From Lactarius indigo (lineage: Eukaryota; Basidiomycota; Agaricomycetes; Russulales; Russulaceae), in NCBI GenBank assembly GCA_025766275.1, contig JAFKAC010000003.1, positions 1,116,001-1,180,000 of the forward strand: a DNA stretch of 64,000 nt. The letters are read 5' to 3'. A program made the translations under genes and the position numbers. Below are positions 9,995-22,000 of this stretch, in pieces; the stretch's first letter is position 1; each line of letters starts with the position of its first letter. The notes under the pieces are model-generated. The model saw nothing but the letters and a program-made list of their open reading frames with translations. It did not search any database and was not told the DNA's origin.

Positions 9995-12512
9995 ATGGGC
10001 ACCCTCATATCCTTCCTCGTGCACCCTTTCTCAACAGTAAGCCGACTGAGGGACCAGTACGATGAAGAAGGAAGCTTGGGTGACCTCATCTATCACTTGA
10101 CTCTGTTTTTTGCCTTTGGAATCTACACCGTCATCCGACGACATTTGAATGCCCAAAGCAGAGCCAAGCCATTTCACGTTGAGCCACCCGAAGTGAGTTT
10201 TGCCATTCCACTCTCTGACACGTGTCATGCTCAATTTTACCCCCTTTGGTAGCAAGCGGACCCTTCCTGGTCTAATGCCCAAACTATTCACAACGCCAAT
10301 CTTGAATCCCATAAATACGACCTAAGTCTTGCACCTCCGACGGGAGAGCTCTCTGGCCGTGACTATATCACCTGTTTCGATCCTGCAACCGGCCTTCACC
10401 TTGGCACACTTTTGGCTGACAATGGTGTCGAAATCGAGGCAAAGATTGACAAGGCTGAGGCTGCACAACTCGGGTGGCGAAACAAATCGTTCGCCGATCG
10501 CAAGCGTGTTGTTCGCAGTCTTAAGAAATGGCTCGTGGAAAACCAAGAGGTATGTGCGAGAGTGGCTTGCCGAGACACGGGCAAAACACGTAGGTGCCAT
10601 GTATTTGTTGCCCCTGGGTTGTTCACTTTACATGGGACATAGTTGTCGACGCAGCATTGGGGGAAATTTTAACGACGTGCTCAAAAATGGACTGGTTACT
10701 GCGCCACGGCGAGAAGTATTTGCGTCCGGAGACACGCTCTTCCCCGCTCCTCCTCGGCTACAAGAAGTCGCGAGTGCACTATGAACCTCTTGGCGTAGTT
10801 GCGGCCATCGTCTCGTGGAATTATCGTACGGATTTGATCTATCTCCCCCTTAGTCATCGCAGACTTATTCGTCTCCTTTCAGCCTTGCATAATGCTTGGT
10901 CCCCCGTATTAGCTGCCCTTTTCTCCGGCAATGCTGTTGTTGTCAAGTGCTCAGAGCATGTCGCGTGGTCGTCAAAGTGGTTCGTTGATGTCATTAAGGA
11001 GTGTCTTCGGGCCTGTAACTTCGATCCAGAGTTGGTACAGGTATGTTTCCCGTGTTCTGCGATCTTGTTTCTTGGTGATACGACAACTCTGCCCTTTCTC
11101 AATCGAAGCTTGTATGTTGCACTGGAGATCAAGCAGAGGCCTTAACTATGTCACCCAAAATTAAGCACATAACGTTCATCGGCTCTGAGCTTGTTGGTCG
11201 GCAAGTGAGTGCCTGTACTGAAATAATCTGTCGGTTGCACAACTCTTCTCTTAGGTCGCTGCCGCTGCAACTAGGCACTTAACACCGGTGACTCTCGAAT
11301 TGGGGGGTAAGGATCCTGCGATCGTACTCCCAGGAACGGACATTGAGCGATGGAGTAGCCTTTGGATGCGCGGCATTTTGTACGTTTCCTGAACTTAATG
11401 GAGGCAGTGCTCTCACAAAGTTCGCAGTCAGAATGCGGGTCAAAATTGCATCGGCATCGAGCGGCTGCTTGTTCATACATCTCAATACAATGAGGTTTAC
11501 CAGCTGATCACGGACCGCACTCGTGGCCTCCGCATGGGCGCTGCGTTGTCTGCTGACGGTGTTGGAACCGGAGTGGACATAGGATCGATGATCTCGCGTG
11601 ACCGCTTTAGGGTACTCCAGGACCGCGTTGAGGCGGCGGAAGCCCAAGGCGCCCAAGTTGACCTGGGTGGTAAACCTCATTCACACCCATACTTAAATCA
11701 TGGATGCTTTTTTGAGCCGACCGTCATCGGAGAAGTCAGGCAAGATATGGATATTGCACAACACGAGCGTAAATTTTCCATCTACACCCGGACTTTAATC
11801 CAGTATTGATACTGCTGTTGCGTAGTGTTTGCCCCCATAGCTCTTGTCATGCCCTATGAAAGCATCGACGAGGCCGTTGACATTGCCAACTCTACCCGGT
11901 ATGCCCTTGGTGCGAGCGTGTTTGGGCCTGATAAGTATGAATGTTTGGACGTCGCAAAGCGGCTGGAATGTGGCATGGTCGCGGTCAATGATTTCGGTGT
12001 GTTTTACGTGAGTACATCTACTCTGCGATGTTTTTTGAAGGCTCAACAACTCCACACATAGCTGAAGTATGTGAACTCTACAAGCATTGTTCATCATTTG
12101 CTCATACTCTTCCCTCCGTTAGTCAAGACTTACCATTCGGAGGGATAAAATCCAGTGGCTATGGGAGATTTGGTCTGTTCAGTTTCCCTTGGAACTATTT
12201 CCTGGGGTTGATATCTTCACTTTAGGCGGACCAGAAGGCTTGCGCGCTCTCACGAACCCGAAGGCCGTAGTTTATGATCGCTGGCCGTGGCTTATCCAGA
12301 CAGTAATTCCCCGACCGCTGGACTACCCAATTCGTTCACCGTCGCAAGCTTGGTGGGTTTTATAAATTTATCTCGTGATGTACATTCAACAAATATGCTG
12401 GAAATGTTATAGGGACGTCGCAAGTGGAATAGTCGGGGCATTATACGCCGATGGGTGGCGTCAAAGTTTCGAGAGCCTTCAACGTCTCATAAATGCAGTG
12501 CGGCGGCACTAG
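9995..12512 (+). CDS. membrane-anchored aldehyde dehydrogenase, Msc7-like
   Basis: NAD(P)-dependent oxidation of aldehydes; resembles yeast Msc7, whose substrate is unclear. Twelve exons (9995-10192, 10253-10589, 10643-10825, 10883-11040, 11109-11204, 11255-11379, 11428-11768, 11826-12007, 12062-12066, 12123-12172, 12226-12352, 12413-12512) sum to 1902 nt, 633 aa. A hydrophobic segment lies at residues about 32-48. The core shows GVVAAIVSWNYPLHNA, the catalytic Glu in LELGGKD and the catalytic Cys in GQNCIGIER. PFGGIKSSGYGRFGG and an Msc7-type tail (GIVGALYADGWRQ) follow. The ninth exon is only 5 nt; it is needed to give YLNQDLPFGG and keep frame. An ATG just after 9990 with a CCATGG context was taken as the start. 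Confidence 0.93.
12062..12066 (+). other. 5-nt microexon of the aldehyde dehydrogenase gene
   Basis: CTGAA is bounded by an AG acceptor at 12060-12061 and GTATGT at 12067-12072. The flanking introns are 54 and 56 nt, normal for this window. Splicing it between 12007 and 12123 gives VFYLNQDLPFGG, the sequence expected for the family. Omitting it breaks the frame. Confidence 0.85.
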
Positions 12513-12849
12513 TGTTGATCTACCTACCTTGCCAACACGGCACTCATGTCAGTGGTTCCTGCGGGCAGGGAAGTTTCTGTTTCTGCGACTGAAGACACGG
12601 AGAACGACGATTTACGATCTGATCACCATCTTACCTCATGACGGAATTCTACTGTTCCAGGATATCATAATCCGATTGTTGTTCTATGATGATACTGTCG
12701 ATGCAGATTGAGGCTGAGCTCGGCGCTCAGCAGTGGGGCTCTTCACATGAAGCATGACCTTACTACACACGTGCGATTGACACTGACACATGGACGCGAT
12801 ATGAAGCAGAGTTACTATGGCCACCGGCGATTACAGGTGAGCGAGTTGT
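12513..12849. other. intergenic stretch downstream of the aldehyde dehydrogenase
   Basis: No gene is visible. Small overlapping open frames (12493-12711, 12708-12923) have no recognisable features. The left edge of the tandem duplication begins near 12850. Confidence 0.4.
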
Positions 12850-13218
12850 CTGCTTATCAGAACCAAAGCTATTCGGAATTTGGTTCTATTTTTAAACGTC
12901 CAAGTCCAGGGCAACTGCTCTAGTAAATCACCTGAAGAGGTTGAACACTTAAGGCCTTAAGGGGTTAATAGGGTCTGTACCAGTCAGTGAACGTGACCAG
13001 ATTTAGACTCGCCCATCATTATGCCTAGAGTATAATCAAGACGTGCACATGTGCATCCCTCCGCTTTAAACGAGCATGCACATGTCGCTCTCGGCCTTTT
13101 GTGGAAACATGCGACAACCAGAACTGCATCGTTTCACGGAACCATGCGCCGGTCGTATTTACCATGTGCAACAGTGAAACGTTTGTTCCATACGACAGCG
13201 GAGATGCGCAATTTTTTG

Positions 13219-13226
13219 TATATAAG
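13219..13226 (+). promoter_or_regulatory. TATA box of RNase T2 copy 1
   Basis: TATATAAG lies 37 bp before the first ATG of copy 1 and is conserved in copy 2 at 15740-15747, which supports function. Confidence 0.65.
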
Positions 13227-13262
13227 CCCGTGTATGATGGACTGGAGACGGGCGCAGACGCA

Positions 13263-14514
13263 ATGCTCGCACTCCTTGCACTTCTCGCTAACGTAGCACT
13301 CACTGTGGTGTCTGCGCAAGACCTTGTATCGAACAATACGCACTTCTTCAACAAACGGCTGACGTCAGGTTGTGGTTTGTCTGGACCGGTATCCTGCCAC
13401 GCAAGCCCTATCCCGTCAAATCTCTGCTGTTACGAGTCTCCAGGAGTGCGTACCACTGAAGTTAGGTAAAGTCTCCACCGACGCTGACGCTGACGCACGT
13501 TTCAGGGGCTACTTCTCCAAACACAGGTTTGTCGCCGTCAATGAATTGTGTTAATATCCGATGTAAACTAGAGTGCCGTTAGTTCTGGGACACGAACCCA
13601 TCCACAGGTCCCAGCAATAGTTGGACTATTCACGGTCTGTACCCTTCTTGATTGTATGCGTCTCATCTCACCGAGCAAGACGAGTAGGTCTCTGGCCAGA
13701 CAAGTATGTCCGCCGCGTCGTAGTCGATACTAAATAAGTTACTGATCAGAATGCCTCAGCTGCGATGGATCCTTTTCCACGTTCTGTGACTCGAGCCGCC
13801 AATACACTAACATTGCTGGCGTGCGCTCTCTATCTCTGATCGATTTCGCCTTTGTCTGATGCGGAGGGAATTCAGTTGTTGACTGCTCAAGGCGCTAGTA
13901 GCACGCTGGCATTCATGCAGGACTTCTGGGTCGACATCAATGGTCAGAACGAACAATTCTGGGAGGTATGACCCGTGTATACCTCATGTCTCATTGTCTC
14001 ACGGCCTCTCAGCACGAGTGGGCCGCCCATGGGACTTGCTACAGTACCTTGAAGAGGTCTTGTCTCCCTGCTAACAGCCCCACGGGTGCCGAGGCTGTCG
14101 CATTCTTCCAGCAGGTCGTTACACTGTTCCAATCTCTTCCTACATACGACTGGCTTGCGTCGCAAGGTATCACCCCAAGCACTACTCGAACCTTCACACT
14201 GTCTCAGTTCACCAGCGCGCTGAAGACCGCGTCCGGTGTTAGTCATCGTCCAGCCAGTCCGATGACTGGGCACTTTACTAATTAATGCTATTTCCAGTTC
14301 ACGCCAGCCCTCGGTTGCTCTGGGACAACGATCAACCAGATTAGCTGGTATTTCGACCTTCAAGGTTCCCTTCTTGATGGGAAGTTCGTCCCGATCAGTA
14401 AGAGACAACCGTTCTACGGCACGTGGAATCTTGTGCTGATTGATTCCGACGTCAGACTCTCCGATTGCGAGTTCATGTGCATCAAGTGGACTTAAATATC
14501 CTCCGAAGTCCTAG
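13263..14514 (+). CDS. secreted ribonuclease T2, copy 1
   Basis: Cleaves RNA through a 2',3'-cyclic phosphate intermediate; secreted. Exons 13263-13445, 13506-13526, 13583-13634, 13688-13703, 13760-13820, 13876-13965, 14013-14237, 14298-14397 and 14456-14514 sum to 807 nt, 268 aa. Residues 1-18 are a signal peptide ending VVSA. The first catalytic motif is WTIHGLWPD, assembled across the 13634/13688 junction. The second is EHEWAAHGTC. Paired cysteines (SGCGL, SNLCCYE, NCDGSF, SCASSG) fit the disulphide pattern of fungal T2 enzymes. The last exon is short and gives SSCASSGLKYPPKS, typical of the family end. The frame is intact. It sits in the left unit of a tandem duplication. Confidence 0.93.
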
Positions 14515-15739
14515 TCTTGTTTCCGACCGTTCAAGTTGGAGATCACCTGGCAGCGGGAGAATGATTGAGCTGAAATGTTTTTGGAAGGCAATGTCTTTGT
14601 ATTACTGTACCTCTACTCTGGGTAGATGTACACTGTAACCTTGCCTCTGACCTGTGCATAGGGCATAGGCCTGGGTTTCGCAATCACACTGCGACTTGTC
14701 TTTCCACCACCAAACACCTGATCGAAGATAAAGCAGTGGTCCTCGTTGAGTTAAACCTGTAAAAAAGGAAAAGACCGCTACAGTTGGCTGTTGGTCGGAA
14801 ACTGTCATCGGGTCGGGTAGTAGCCTACATAGGCTAGGAGGTCACAAAATGACTATTTGCAAGATTTCTGAGCCCGATTGACTAAATTGGCCACAGCCGA
14901 CTTTCCTTTTCTACTGAGCGCATGACGCTTCACGCCCTTGTGAACGCTCCCGACTTGCCTCCCGAGATAAAACCCTGGCCGTTTGGGAAGTGTCCCTCAG
15001 CATGGAGACTTCTGTGCTCAAGACCACTTCATGCCATTGCGTGTAACGGGTGGTGCGTATGGAAATGTCCACTTGAATATATGGCAAATCTCCTGTAAGA
15101 ACCAGCTCGAGTTGGTCAGCGGTGAGGGGTGTTTATGGTTTGGTATGCATAAATACAGCACGTGCATATACCCGAGCAGAACACGCTTGATAAATATCGC
15201 ATCTATCCCCAACTATTCCCCTGTCCCCGCCATTCAGGATCTCATATCTCCTAATATAATTGACCTTTTGACATTAGGCGCGTTCCCATAAGTTATCAAT
15301 CGATATTAATCCCAAAAAAGGGTTTTGCGTCCAAATCCCCACATACCAACTTCGGGATATAGCCATCGCCGATGACTAGATGACTGCTTGGGCTTGTCAA
15401 CCAAAACTTATCAGAACCAAAGCTATTCGACCAAAGCTATGATTCGAATTTGGCACTACTTTTAAACGTCTACAAGTACAGGATATCGCATGGGATGTCG
15501 TTAAACTCAATCGCTCTAAAGGATCACATGAACAAGTTGAACACTTAACGGGTTAGTACAATTTGACATGCCCATCAATATGCCTGGATAACCAAGAGTG
15601 CAGAATCCATGAAGGAATGTACGCACACGTCACTCTTACCCTTTTGTAGAAACACAGCAACTGGAACCGCGGCACTGGTCGTATTTACCACGTGCGACGG
15701 TGGAACATTCTATGCGATAGCGGAGATGCGCAAGTTTTG
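14515..15739. other. spacer between the two RNase T2 genes
   Basis: The first roughly 300 bp are the 3' flank of the left duplication unit, and the part from about 15405 is the promoter of the right unit. Between them lies about 600 bp of single-copy, AT-rich sequence with a CAAAAAAGGG-type low-complexity patch near 15311. No gene is supported; the 102-codon frame at 14983-15291 lacks any recognisable feature. Confidence 0.5.
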
Positions 15740-15747
15740 TATATAAG
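15740..15747 (+). promoter_or_regulatory. TATA box of RNase T2 copy 2
   Basis: TATATAAG lies 37 bp before the start codon, equivalent to the box in copy 1. Confidence 0.65.
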
Positions 15748-15783
15748 ATCGTATACGACGGACTAGAGACGGGCGCAGACGCA

Positions 15784-17030
15784 ATGCTCGCACTCCTTGC
15801 ACTTCTCGCTAACGTAGCGCTCACTGTGGTGTCTGCACAAGACCTTGTATTGAACAATGCGGACCAATTCTTCGGCATACGATTGACGTCAGGTTGTGGT
15901 TTGTCTGGACCGATATCCTGCCACGCAAACCCTATCCCGTCGAATCTTTGCTGTTACGAGTCTCCAGGAGTGCGTACCACTGAAGTTAGGTAAAAGTTCC
16001 CACCGACACTGACGCACGTTTCAGGGGCTACTTCTCCAAACACAGGTTTGTCAGCGTTAATGGATTGTATTGACATCCGATGAAAACTAGAGCACTGTTA
16101 GTTCTGGGACACGAACCCGTCCACAGGTCCCATCGATAGCTGGACTATTCATGGTCTGTGTCTTACCTGATTGCACACGCCCCGTCTCACTGAGATCGGC
16201 GAAAAGGTCTCTGGCCTGATCAGTACGTCCGCCGTGTCAGGGTTGATACTGGATAGGTTATTGATCAGAATGCCTCAGCTGCGATGGATCCTTTTCCACG
16301 TTCTGTGATTCGAGCCGCGAATACACTAACATTGCTGGCGTGCGCTCTCTATCTTCTCTTGACGTCGTCTCTGTCTGATGCAGAGTGGATCAGTTGCTGA
16401 CTGGTCAAGGCGCTAGTGACACACTGGCATTTATGCAGGACTTCTGGGTCGACATCAATGGTCAGAACGAACAATTCTGGGAGGTATGACCCGTGTATAC
16501 CTCATGTCTCATTGTCTCACGGCCTCTCAGCACGAGTGGGCCGCCCATGGGACTTGCTACAGTACCTTGAAGAGGTCTTGTCTCCCTGCTAACAGCCCCA
16601 CGGGTGCCGAGGCTGTCGCATTCTTCCAGCAGGTCGTTACACTGTTCCAGTCCCTTCCTACATACGACTGGCTTGCGTCGCAAGGTATCACCCCAAGTAC
16701 TACTCGAACCTTCACACTGTCTCAGTTCACTAGCGCGCTGAAGACCGCATCCGGTGTTAGTTATCGTCCAGCCAGTTCGATGACTAGACACTATACTAAT
16801 TAAGGCTGTTTCCAGTTCACGCCAACCCTCGGTTGCTCTGGGAAAACGATCAACCAGATTAGCTGGTATTTCGACCTTCAAGGTTCCCTTCTTGATGGGA
16901 AGTTCATCCCGATCAGTAAGAGAACCGTTCTACGGTACGCGGAATCTCGGGCTGATGGATTCTGGCGTCAGACTCTCCGATTGCGAGTTCATGTGCATCA
17001 AGTGGACTTAAATATCCTCCGAAGTCTTAG
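15784..17030 (+). CDS. secreted ribonuclease T2, copy 2
   Basis: Paralogue of the gene at 13263, with the same nine-exon structure: 15784-15969, 16025-16045, 16102-16153, 16207-16222, 16279-16339, 16394-16483, 16531-16755, 16816-16915 and 16972-17030. They sum to 810 nt, 269 aa, one residue longer in the first exon. Signal peptide, HGLWPD and HEWAAHGTC are all intact, so both copies should encode active enzymes. Differences from copy 1 include WPDH for WPDN, GIRLTS for NKRLTS in the mature N-terminus, and LLTGQGASD for LLTAQGASS. Exon 7 differs by only a few mostly silent changes. Confidence 0.93.
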
Positions 17031-17290
17031 TCCTGTTTCCGACCGTTCGAGTGGGAGATCACCTGGCAGCGGGAGGATGATTGAGTTGAAACGTTTTTGG
17101 AAGGCGGTATTTGTATTACGTCTGCTCCAAGTAGATGCATACTATGTAGCCTCGGCTCTGACTTATACATGAGGGCATGGGTTTCGCAATCACACTGCGA
17201 CTTGTCTTCCCATGATAAAACACCTGATCGAACATAAAGCAGTCGGCTTCATTTCTGTGACATAAAGAGTCTTCAGCTGCAACAGTCGAC

Positions 17291-17775
17291 TTGTGATCAC
17301 AAGTAAGCTATGGTCATTCCTTCCTTTTGGTCGCAGTTACTATTCGTACAAGAGGGAGCACAAAGCTTCGCAGGAAGGCTCAGACCCATCATGACTTTAC
17401 CGGCGGTAGTTGCTCGCCAGGCTAGTATACTATCATAATGGATGGACAAGGTGGACAGCCATACCTGGCCACGATGCATAGTCATTTGGATGTTAAGGGT
17501 TCAATCTCAGTGTTATACGGTATGCTCAATACGTACACATTTAAATGGTCGTTTCTAGGGTAGGAGGGGGACACAGATTATATCTTTACCCTAAACGAAA
17601 AGTTGATACCGTTGTGAATAACCTCGAGGACCATGGTTGGATTATCCTGGGCCTAAGCAAACCACAAAACGTATCCCTACTAAAAGAGTGAAGGATATGG
17701 TTTTACAAAATGGAAGGCCAGGGCAAGCAATGGCATACGATTGACACTAGCCACCAACTTGTACAATTCGGATAT
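17291..17775. other. intergenic stretch between RNase T2 copy 2 and the Aim18-like gene
   Basis: Convergent 3' flanks. No gene, repeat or RNA is recognised; the 62-codon minus-strand frame at 17297-17485 has no supporting features. Confidence 0.4.
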
Positions 17776-18771
17776 TCAGAGCTGTGCAACTCTATCAAAT
17801 ACAGACTGTTTAAGCTGTGGGACGTCGTTAGATTCATAAGGAGAGCGAGATTGATGTAAGAACTTACAGCGGGGCTGTTGCCTTGCCCGTCAAAGTACGA
17901 TAGGACAAACTCCCGCGCTACCCACTCGTTTTGAATTGCACCGAGGTCTTGAATAATTAGGGCTCGAGGTCGCTTTGAGTCCGGAGGTGTGAGTACGATG
18001 TCCAACGGTGTATCTTTCACAAATGGCGCGTTGGGGAACACAGTCTTCAGCTGGGAAATCGGCGCTTGGAGCGCGAGTTGCTCGTCCGATGACAACTCGC
18101 CAGCTTGATGAGCAAGCCGCTGTCGCGTTTGTAGTGTTCGAACGAATGCGTCCCGGAGGTGGGTATAGGAAGTGTTGCGTGTTGGAACTTGAACAACGAT
18201 TATGAGACGATTCAATGGCTCAAAGTCATAGGGTAACTCACCGATACGAAGGACACATGCTGTGTTACGCACAATATATTGGACCTTCTCTTCCGGACTC
18301 GCGGATGGCGGAATCTAGTTTGGCGTCATGAAATTATTGCATTAACCGTATGCTAAGTAGTGACCTTTAGATTCGGATTGGAAAGGTCGGCATAAAATGC
18401 GACCGAATAAACCTTGATCTTCAGGAAAGATACGACACGCACGCCAACACCGATCAATGTGAATGGTGGAAGAGTTCCTTTGGATGGTATCTGCAAGACA
18501 GCCGGAAATTCGATGGACGTGGCTGGATCAACTGGAAGGGGGTAGGTCAAGAAAATAGCTGTCATAGAAGGTGCCTACCTACTGTAGCCTCCTTGTTGGA
18601 AAAGACGTTGGAATCCAGATGGGCAATGCCCGCCGACACGGACAAAGCCAGGCCAGCACCCAAAGCCAGGGAGGTCAGACGTGAAGGTCGTAGTTTAAAT
18701 GGATTCGCAACATGAGAGTAATAGGGTCTACTCTGGCGGGGGACCGCAGAGGCGAGAACGCGACGGAGCAT
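17776..18771 (-). CDS. Aim18/Aim46-like mitochondrial protein (chalcone-isomerase-like fold)
   Basis: Belongs to the fungal Aim18/Aim46 family, which has a chalcone-isomerase fold; the biochemical role is unclear. Exons 18771-18579, 18531-18365, 18314-18242, 18187-17868 and 17814-17776 sum to 792 nt, 263 aa. The N-terminus is rich in Arg and Ser without acids (MLRRVLASAVPRQSRPYYS), a good mitochondrial presequence, followed by a hydrophobic stretch (residues about 35-47). The family core is seen in FPAVLQIPSKG, LIGVGVRVVSFLKIKVYSVAFYAD and VPTRNTSYTHLRDAFVR. The third intron (18241-18188) is 54 nt, a multiple of three without a stop, so automatic prediction could retain it. It was removed because the spliced RIVPTRNTSY matches the family better. 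Divergent from BLM10. Confidence 0.87.
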
Positions 18772-19007
18772 ATGATGATGTTGGCAGTAGCAGTGTGATG
18801 CATGTGATGGTGATGACCCAGTGACACGGTAACGGTCTAGAACGGCCCGGAAAGATGACTTACGCGTCTTTTGGATCCTCGACTCGAAGGCTGCGACGCG
18901 TCACCTAGGAGTCGTCATCGTATTCGGGAGCATATAAGTGCACCAGCAATTTAGTGGTTCGCCTCATTTCCTTCCTGTAACTGTCATTCCGATTTTTAGT
19001 CTGCGCA
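18772..19007. promoter_or_regulatory. shared upstream region of the Aim18-like and BLM10 genes
   Basis: Only 236 bp separate the two divergent start codons, so the promoters must overlap or be shared. No clear TATA box is seen, as is usual for housekeeping promoters. Confidence 0.45.
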
Positions 19008-22000
19008 ATGGATGTCATCCATGGCATACCACAGTCATCCGGTATACTCTCACAAGCATATAGTCACGTCTTGGGTACCTTCGCTATGGAGGAAGAAGAC
19101 ATATCTACAGCACCAGACTCACCCTCCATAGAAAGTGCGAACCTTTCCCGTGAAGAGGCGGTTATTGAGAAGCAGCGTGCCTCTCTCCAAACTTACCTCG
19201 CTTCACTGCCATATGATGCCGAGTCAGAGGATGAAATGCAAACCCGACTGGAGTTTATTCTTGGAAGAATAATAGTTTGCGCTGAGGCAAAGAACTGGCT
19301 CGTACTTGCCACTTGGGATGGCGTGTTGCAATGGTGCGCGTGTACAGTCCGGCCTGTGCTGTTACTCTCTGTTGAGTGCTGGCCCCCGTAGCTGGTTACT
19401 TATGCGGTATCCTATACCCGTTCGTATTCGTGCCAAGCTCGTGCGACTATATTACGAACTTTGCATCCTCCCTGGTATCGAACCGCGCTTGATTCGTAGT
19501 TGGGCGGGTGTGATCTCGAGGTTGCTCGCAGGCAAATCAGATTCGCGCCGGAAACTCGAGCCGGAAGACTTGCAGCTCCCATGGCGGCCACTTTGGCGGG
19601 TTCTGCAGAAGGAGCTCTGGGTTAAAACAAGGTTTCAGGACCCATCGTAAGTAGGAATCCCCCAAGATGGTCCACAGCCCTGATGTGGTTCCAGGCGCAA
19701 CGTTGTGAATATATTCCTCTACGTGGCCGAAAGGTCTAGGTATTATTACCCTGCAAGTGACATTTCGGAAATGCTTGAAACTTTCGTCCCCCTCATCACT
19801 CAGGAGGTGCGTCAATGAACATACATGCTAATTGAGCGCACCATACTTATCTTCTACAGAGCTATTTGACGATGATCCCTGTAATGACATCGTTTCTCCC
19901 GCCGACCCACACTCATCTGTATCTCCCTACAATTTTCAAAATCTGGGAAGCTTTCAATTCCGTGCTACTCGATGAGCGATTGATAGAATTCGTTGGAGAA
20001 TTAGCTGAAGAGCATGTTGCCGGAGTTGCCGGAAACGCTGGACTGGAAGGCGGTGCGAAATGGAAAGATGTCGGTATGTGGAGTGAGACGGAATGGACCG
20101 CCCTCATGAGTAAAGCTTTGGGGTCGATGAGTACGTACCTTGGATCTTCAGCATGAAGATGTTCGTGACTTATGCGCTGTTGTCCAGATGTGCCGGTGGG
20201 AGCAACTCGGGTAAGTGGGATAAGTACGTGGCTCGCAGTTGAGGCTGACTACTTCCGAATCAGGGTGCTAGTACTACGGGTGCATATGCAGATGCGAAGG
20301 CTAGTCCCTCGTCTCTTAGGATCAGAAAAACCGTCAATCGCTATTGTGAGTTATCGTAGGTTGCTGGTGAGACGAGACTGATCCCGCTCAGCTTCCCTTG
20401 CAAAAATGATGGTATATTCGATGGCCGTCGATGGTCCTGTCCGTACTGAACTCGTAGCTTCACAAGGGGAGGGCAGACTTCCTTCCCCTCAAGCTGGATG
20501 TCTTGCGGGTTCAAAAGCCATGGACTCATTAGATAAGTTCATCACGAGTACTGAGTCTTTCTTCCACCCGTCGAATTCGGGGATATGGTCCCTGAGTGTG
20601 CGCCAACCGCTGTATTCCCCCATGTGCTTACTCATCTATCTGGCTCTAGTTGACTCAGTTTCTCCGTTCTTTGACATCTGAGTTCTGCAAGCGCTGGCAC
20701 GAAGAGGAATTGTTGAGCTGTAAAACACCTCCTGTATGCTTCTGGCTTCTCATTATCGTGACAGTTCACTAATCTCTTGATCCTCAGACACATCGGTTGA
20801 CCCCTGGCATTCGAAGAGCCTTCGTCTTGTCCTTGCGGACACCGGCTCTCCTGGCTATGTTCTCAAAAGACCCTGTATCCATGGGGCTTGCTCAAGGTGC
20901 CTTGCGCTCGCTGGCTTTCTTAGAGCCTACCCTTGTCATGCCCGAACTCCTCGAGCGCGCATATAGCGGACTCGAAGTTGTCAACGAGACTCACCGCACC
21001 ACTGCTGTCTTGAGTATGCTCGCAGGCGTGTCGCTTCCTCTATCTTCAGAGAAGATTTGGCTAGGTGGACAGAAACACATCCTACCTCTTTTGGAAATGT
21101 GTATTCCCGGCATTGACCTTGTAAGTCGATTATCGTGACGTCAATGGCGTAAATTGCCTTCACCCTGATTATCTCTACCCCGAAGAATGATCCAGCCAAG
21201 ACCATCTGTGCGACCTCGTTTATAATTGCCGTTGTTCAGAACATCAAGATCGGGGACCTCTCGTCTACTCAGTCAGGGCTATCGTTCTCAAGTGATGCAC
21301 CAGGTGAAACCATGGATGTTGATGACGTGACGCACCTCCCGGATGGAACCGAGCTTGGTACCTCCCCAACATTGAGCAGGGCTGAAGAACGAATATTAGT
21401 CCGTGAGAGTACTGCAGGGTTCGCCGGTACGTACCATTTGGTTAGCCAATCGGTCCACTCAGTAATGTCATAGATTGGGTTACCTCTCTCTTCCGCCGCG
21501 TTTTGTCTTTATACGAGAATCTTCCCGAGGAAGGAGGCAAGAAGAATACAACTGGGGGTAAGCAGGAAGAAAGTGTAATCAAGTCGATCAAAAGCATGCT
21601 GGACCTCATCTGCCTTCACCTCTCGGACCCGCTTTTTGATCTCGTTCTCAAGCTTGTGTATGACTATGTCACAACGAATGCAAAGTCGAACGCGGTGAAG
21701 GCAATCGGACAGCTTATTTCGAGTCTCGCTCTGGCGCGTCCTGTTAAGACAATCGACAAGTTCCTGCCTTTCTGCCTATCACAGATTAAAGAAGAGCTGA
21801 AACACGGCGCTTCGAGCGTGCGAACAACGTCAAGCAATGTCGCCATACCTTCTGACACAACGCTGCACTGGAGTACGGTCTCCGACGTCAGACTATTGCC
21901 ACATTAGTAATTTTTTGTTGCAGACATGTCCATTCTTCGTGGATGTTTTGGCCATGACGGCACCGTGGTGTGTACAGGTACAAGCCTGGAATCCGGCCGT

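Larger units (their letters stand above)
12850..17290 (+). repeat. tandem duplication carrying RNase T2 genes (units about 12850-14800 and 15405-17290)
   Basis: Two direct copies about 2.52 kb apart include promoter, gene and 3' flank. The left edges share CTTATCAGAACCAAAGCTATTCG-like sequence (near 12856 and 15406). The right edges share the TTTCGCAATCACACTGCGAC block (near 14676 and 17187). Divergence is uneven: the exon with the second catalytic motif is almost identical, while the promoter, 5' introns and spacer differ by many substitutions and small indels. The 600-bp spacer between the units is not repeated. This is most simply a tandem gene duplication, possibly smoothed by gene conversion in the 3' half. 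Confidence 0.85.
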
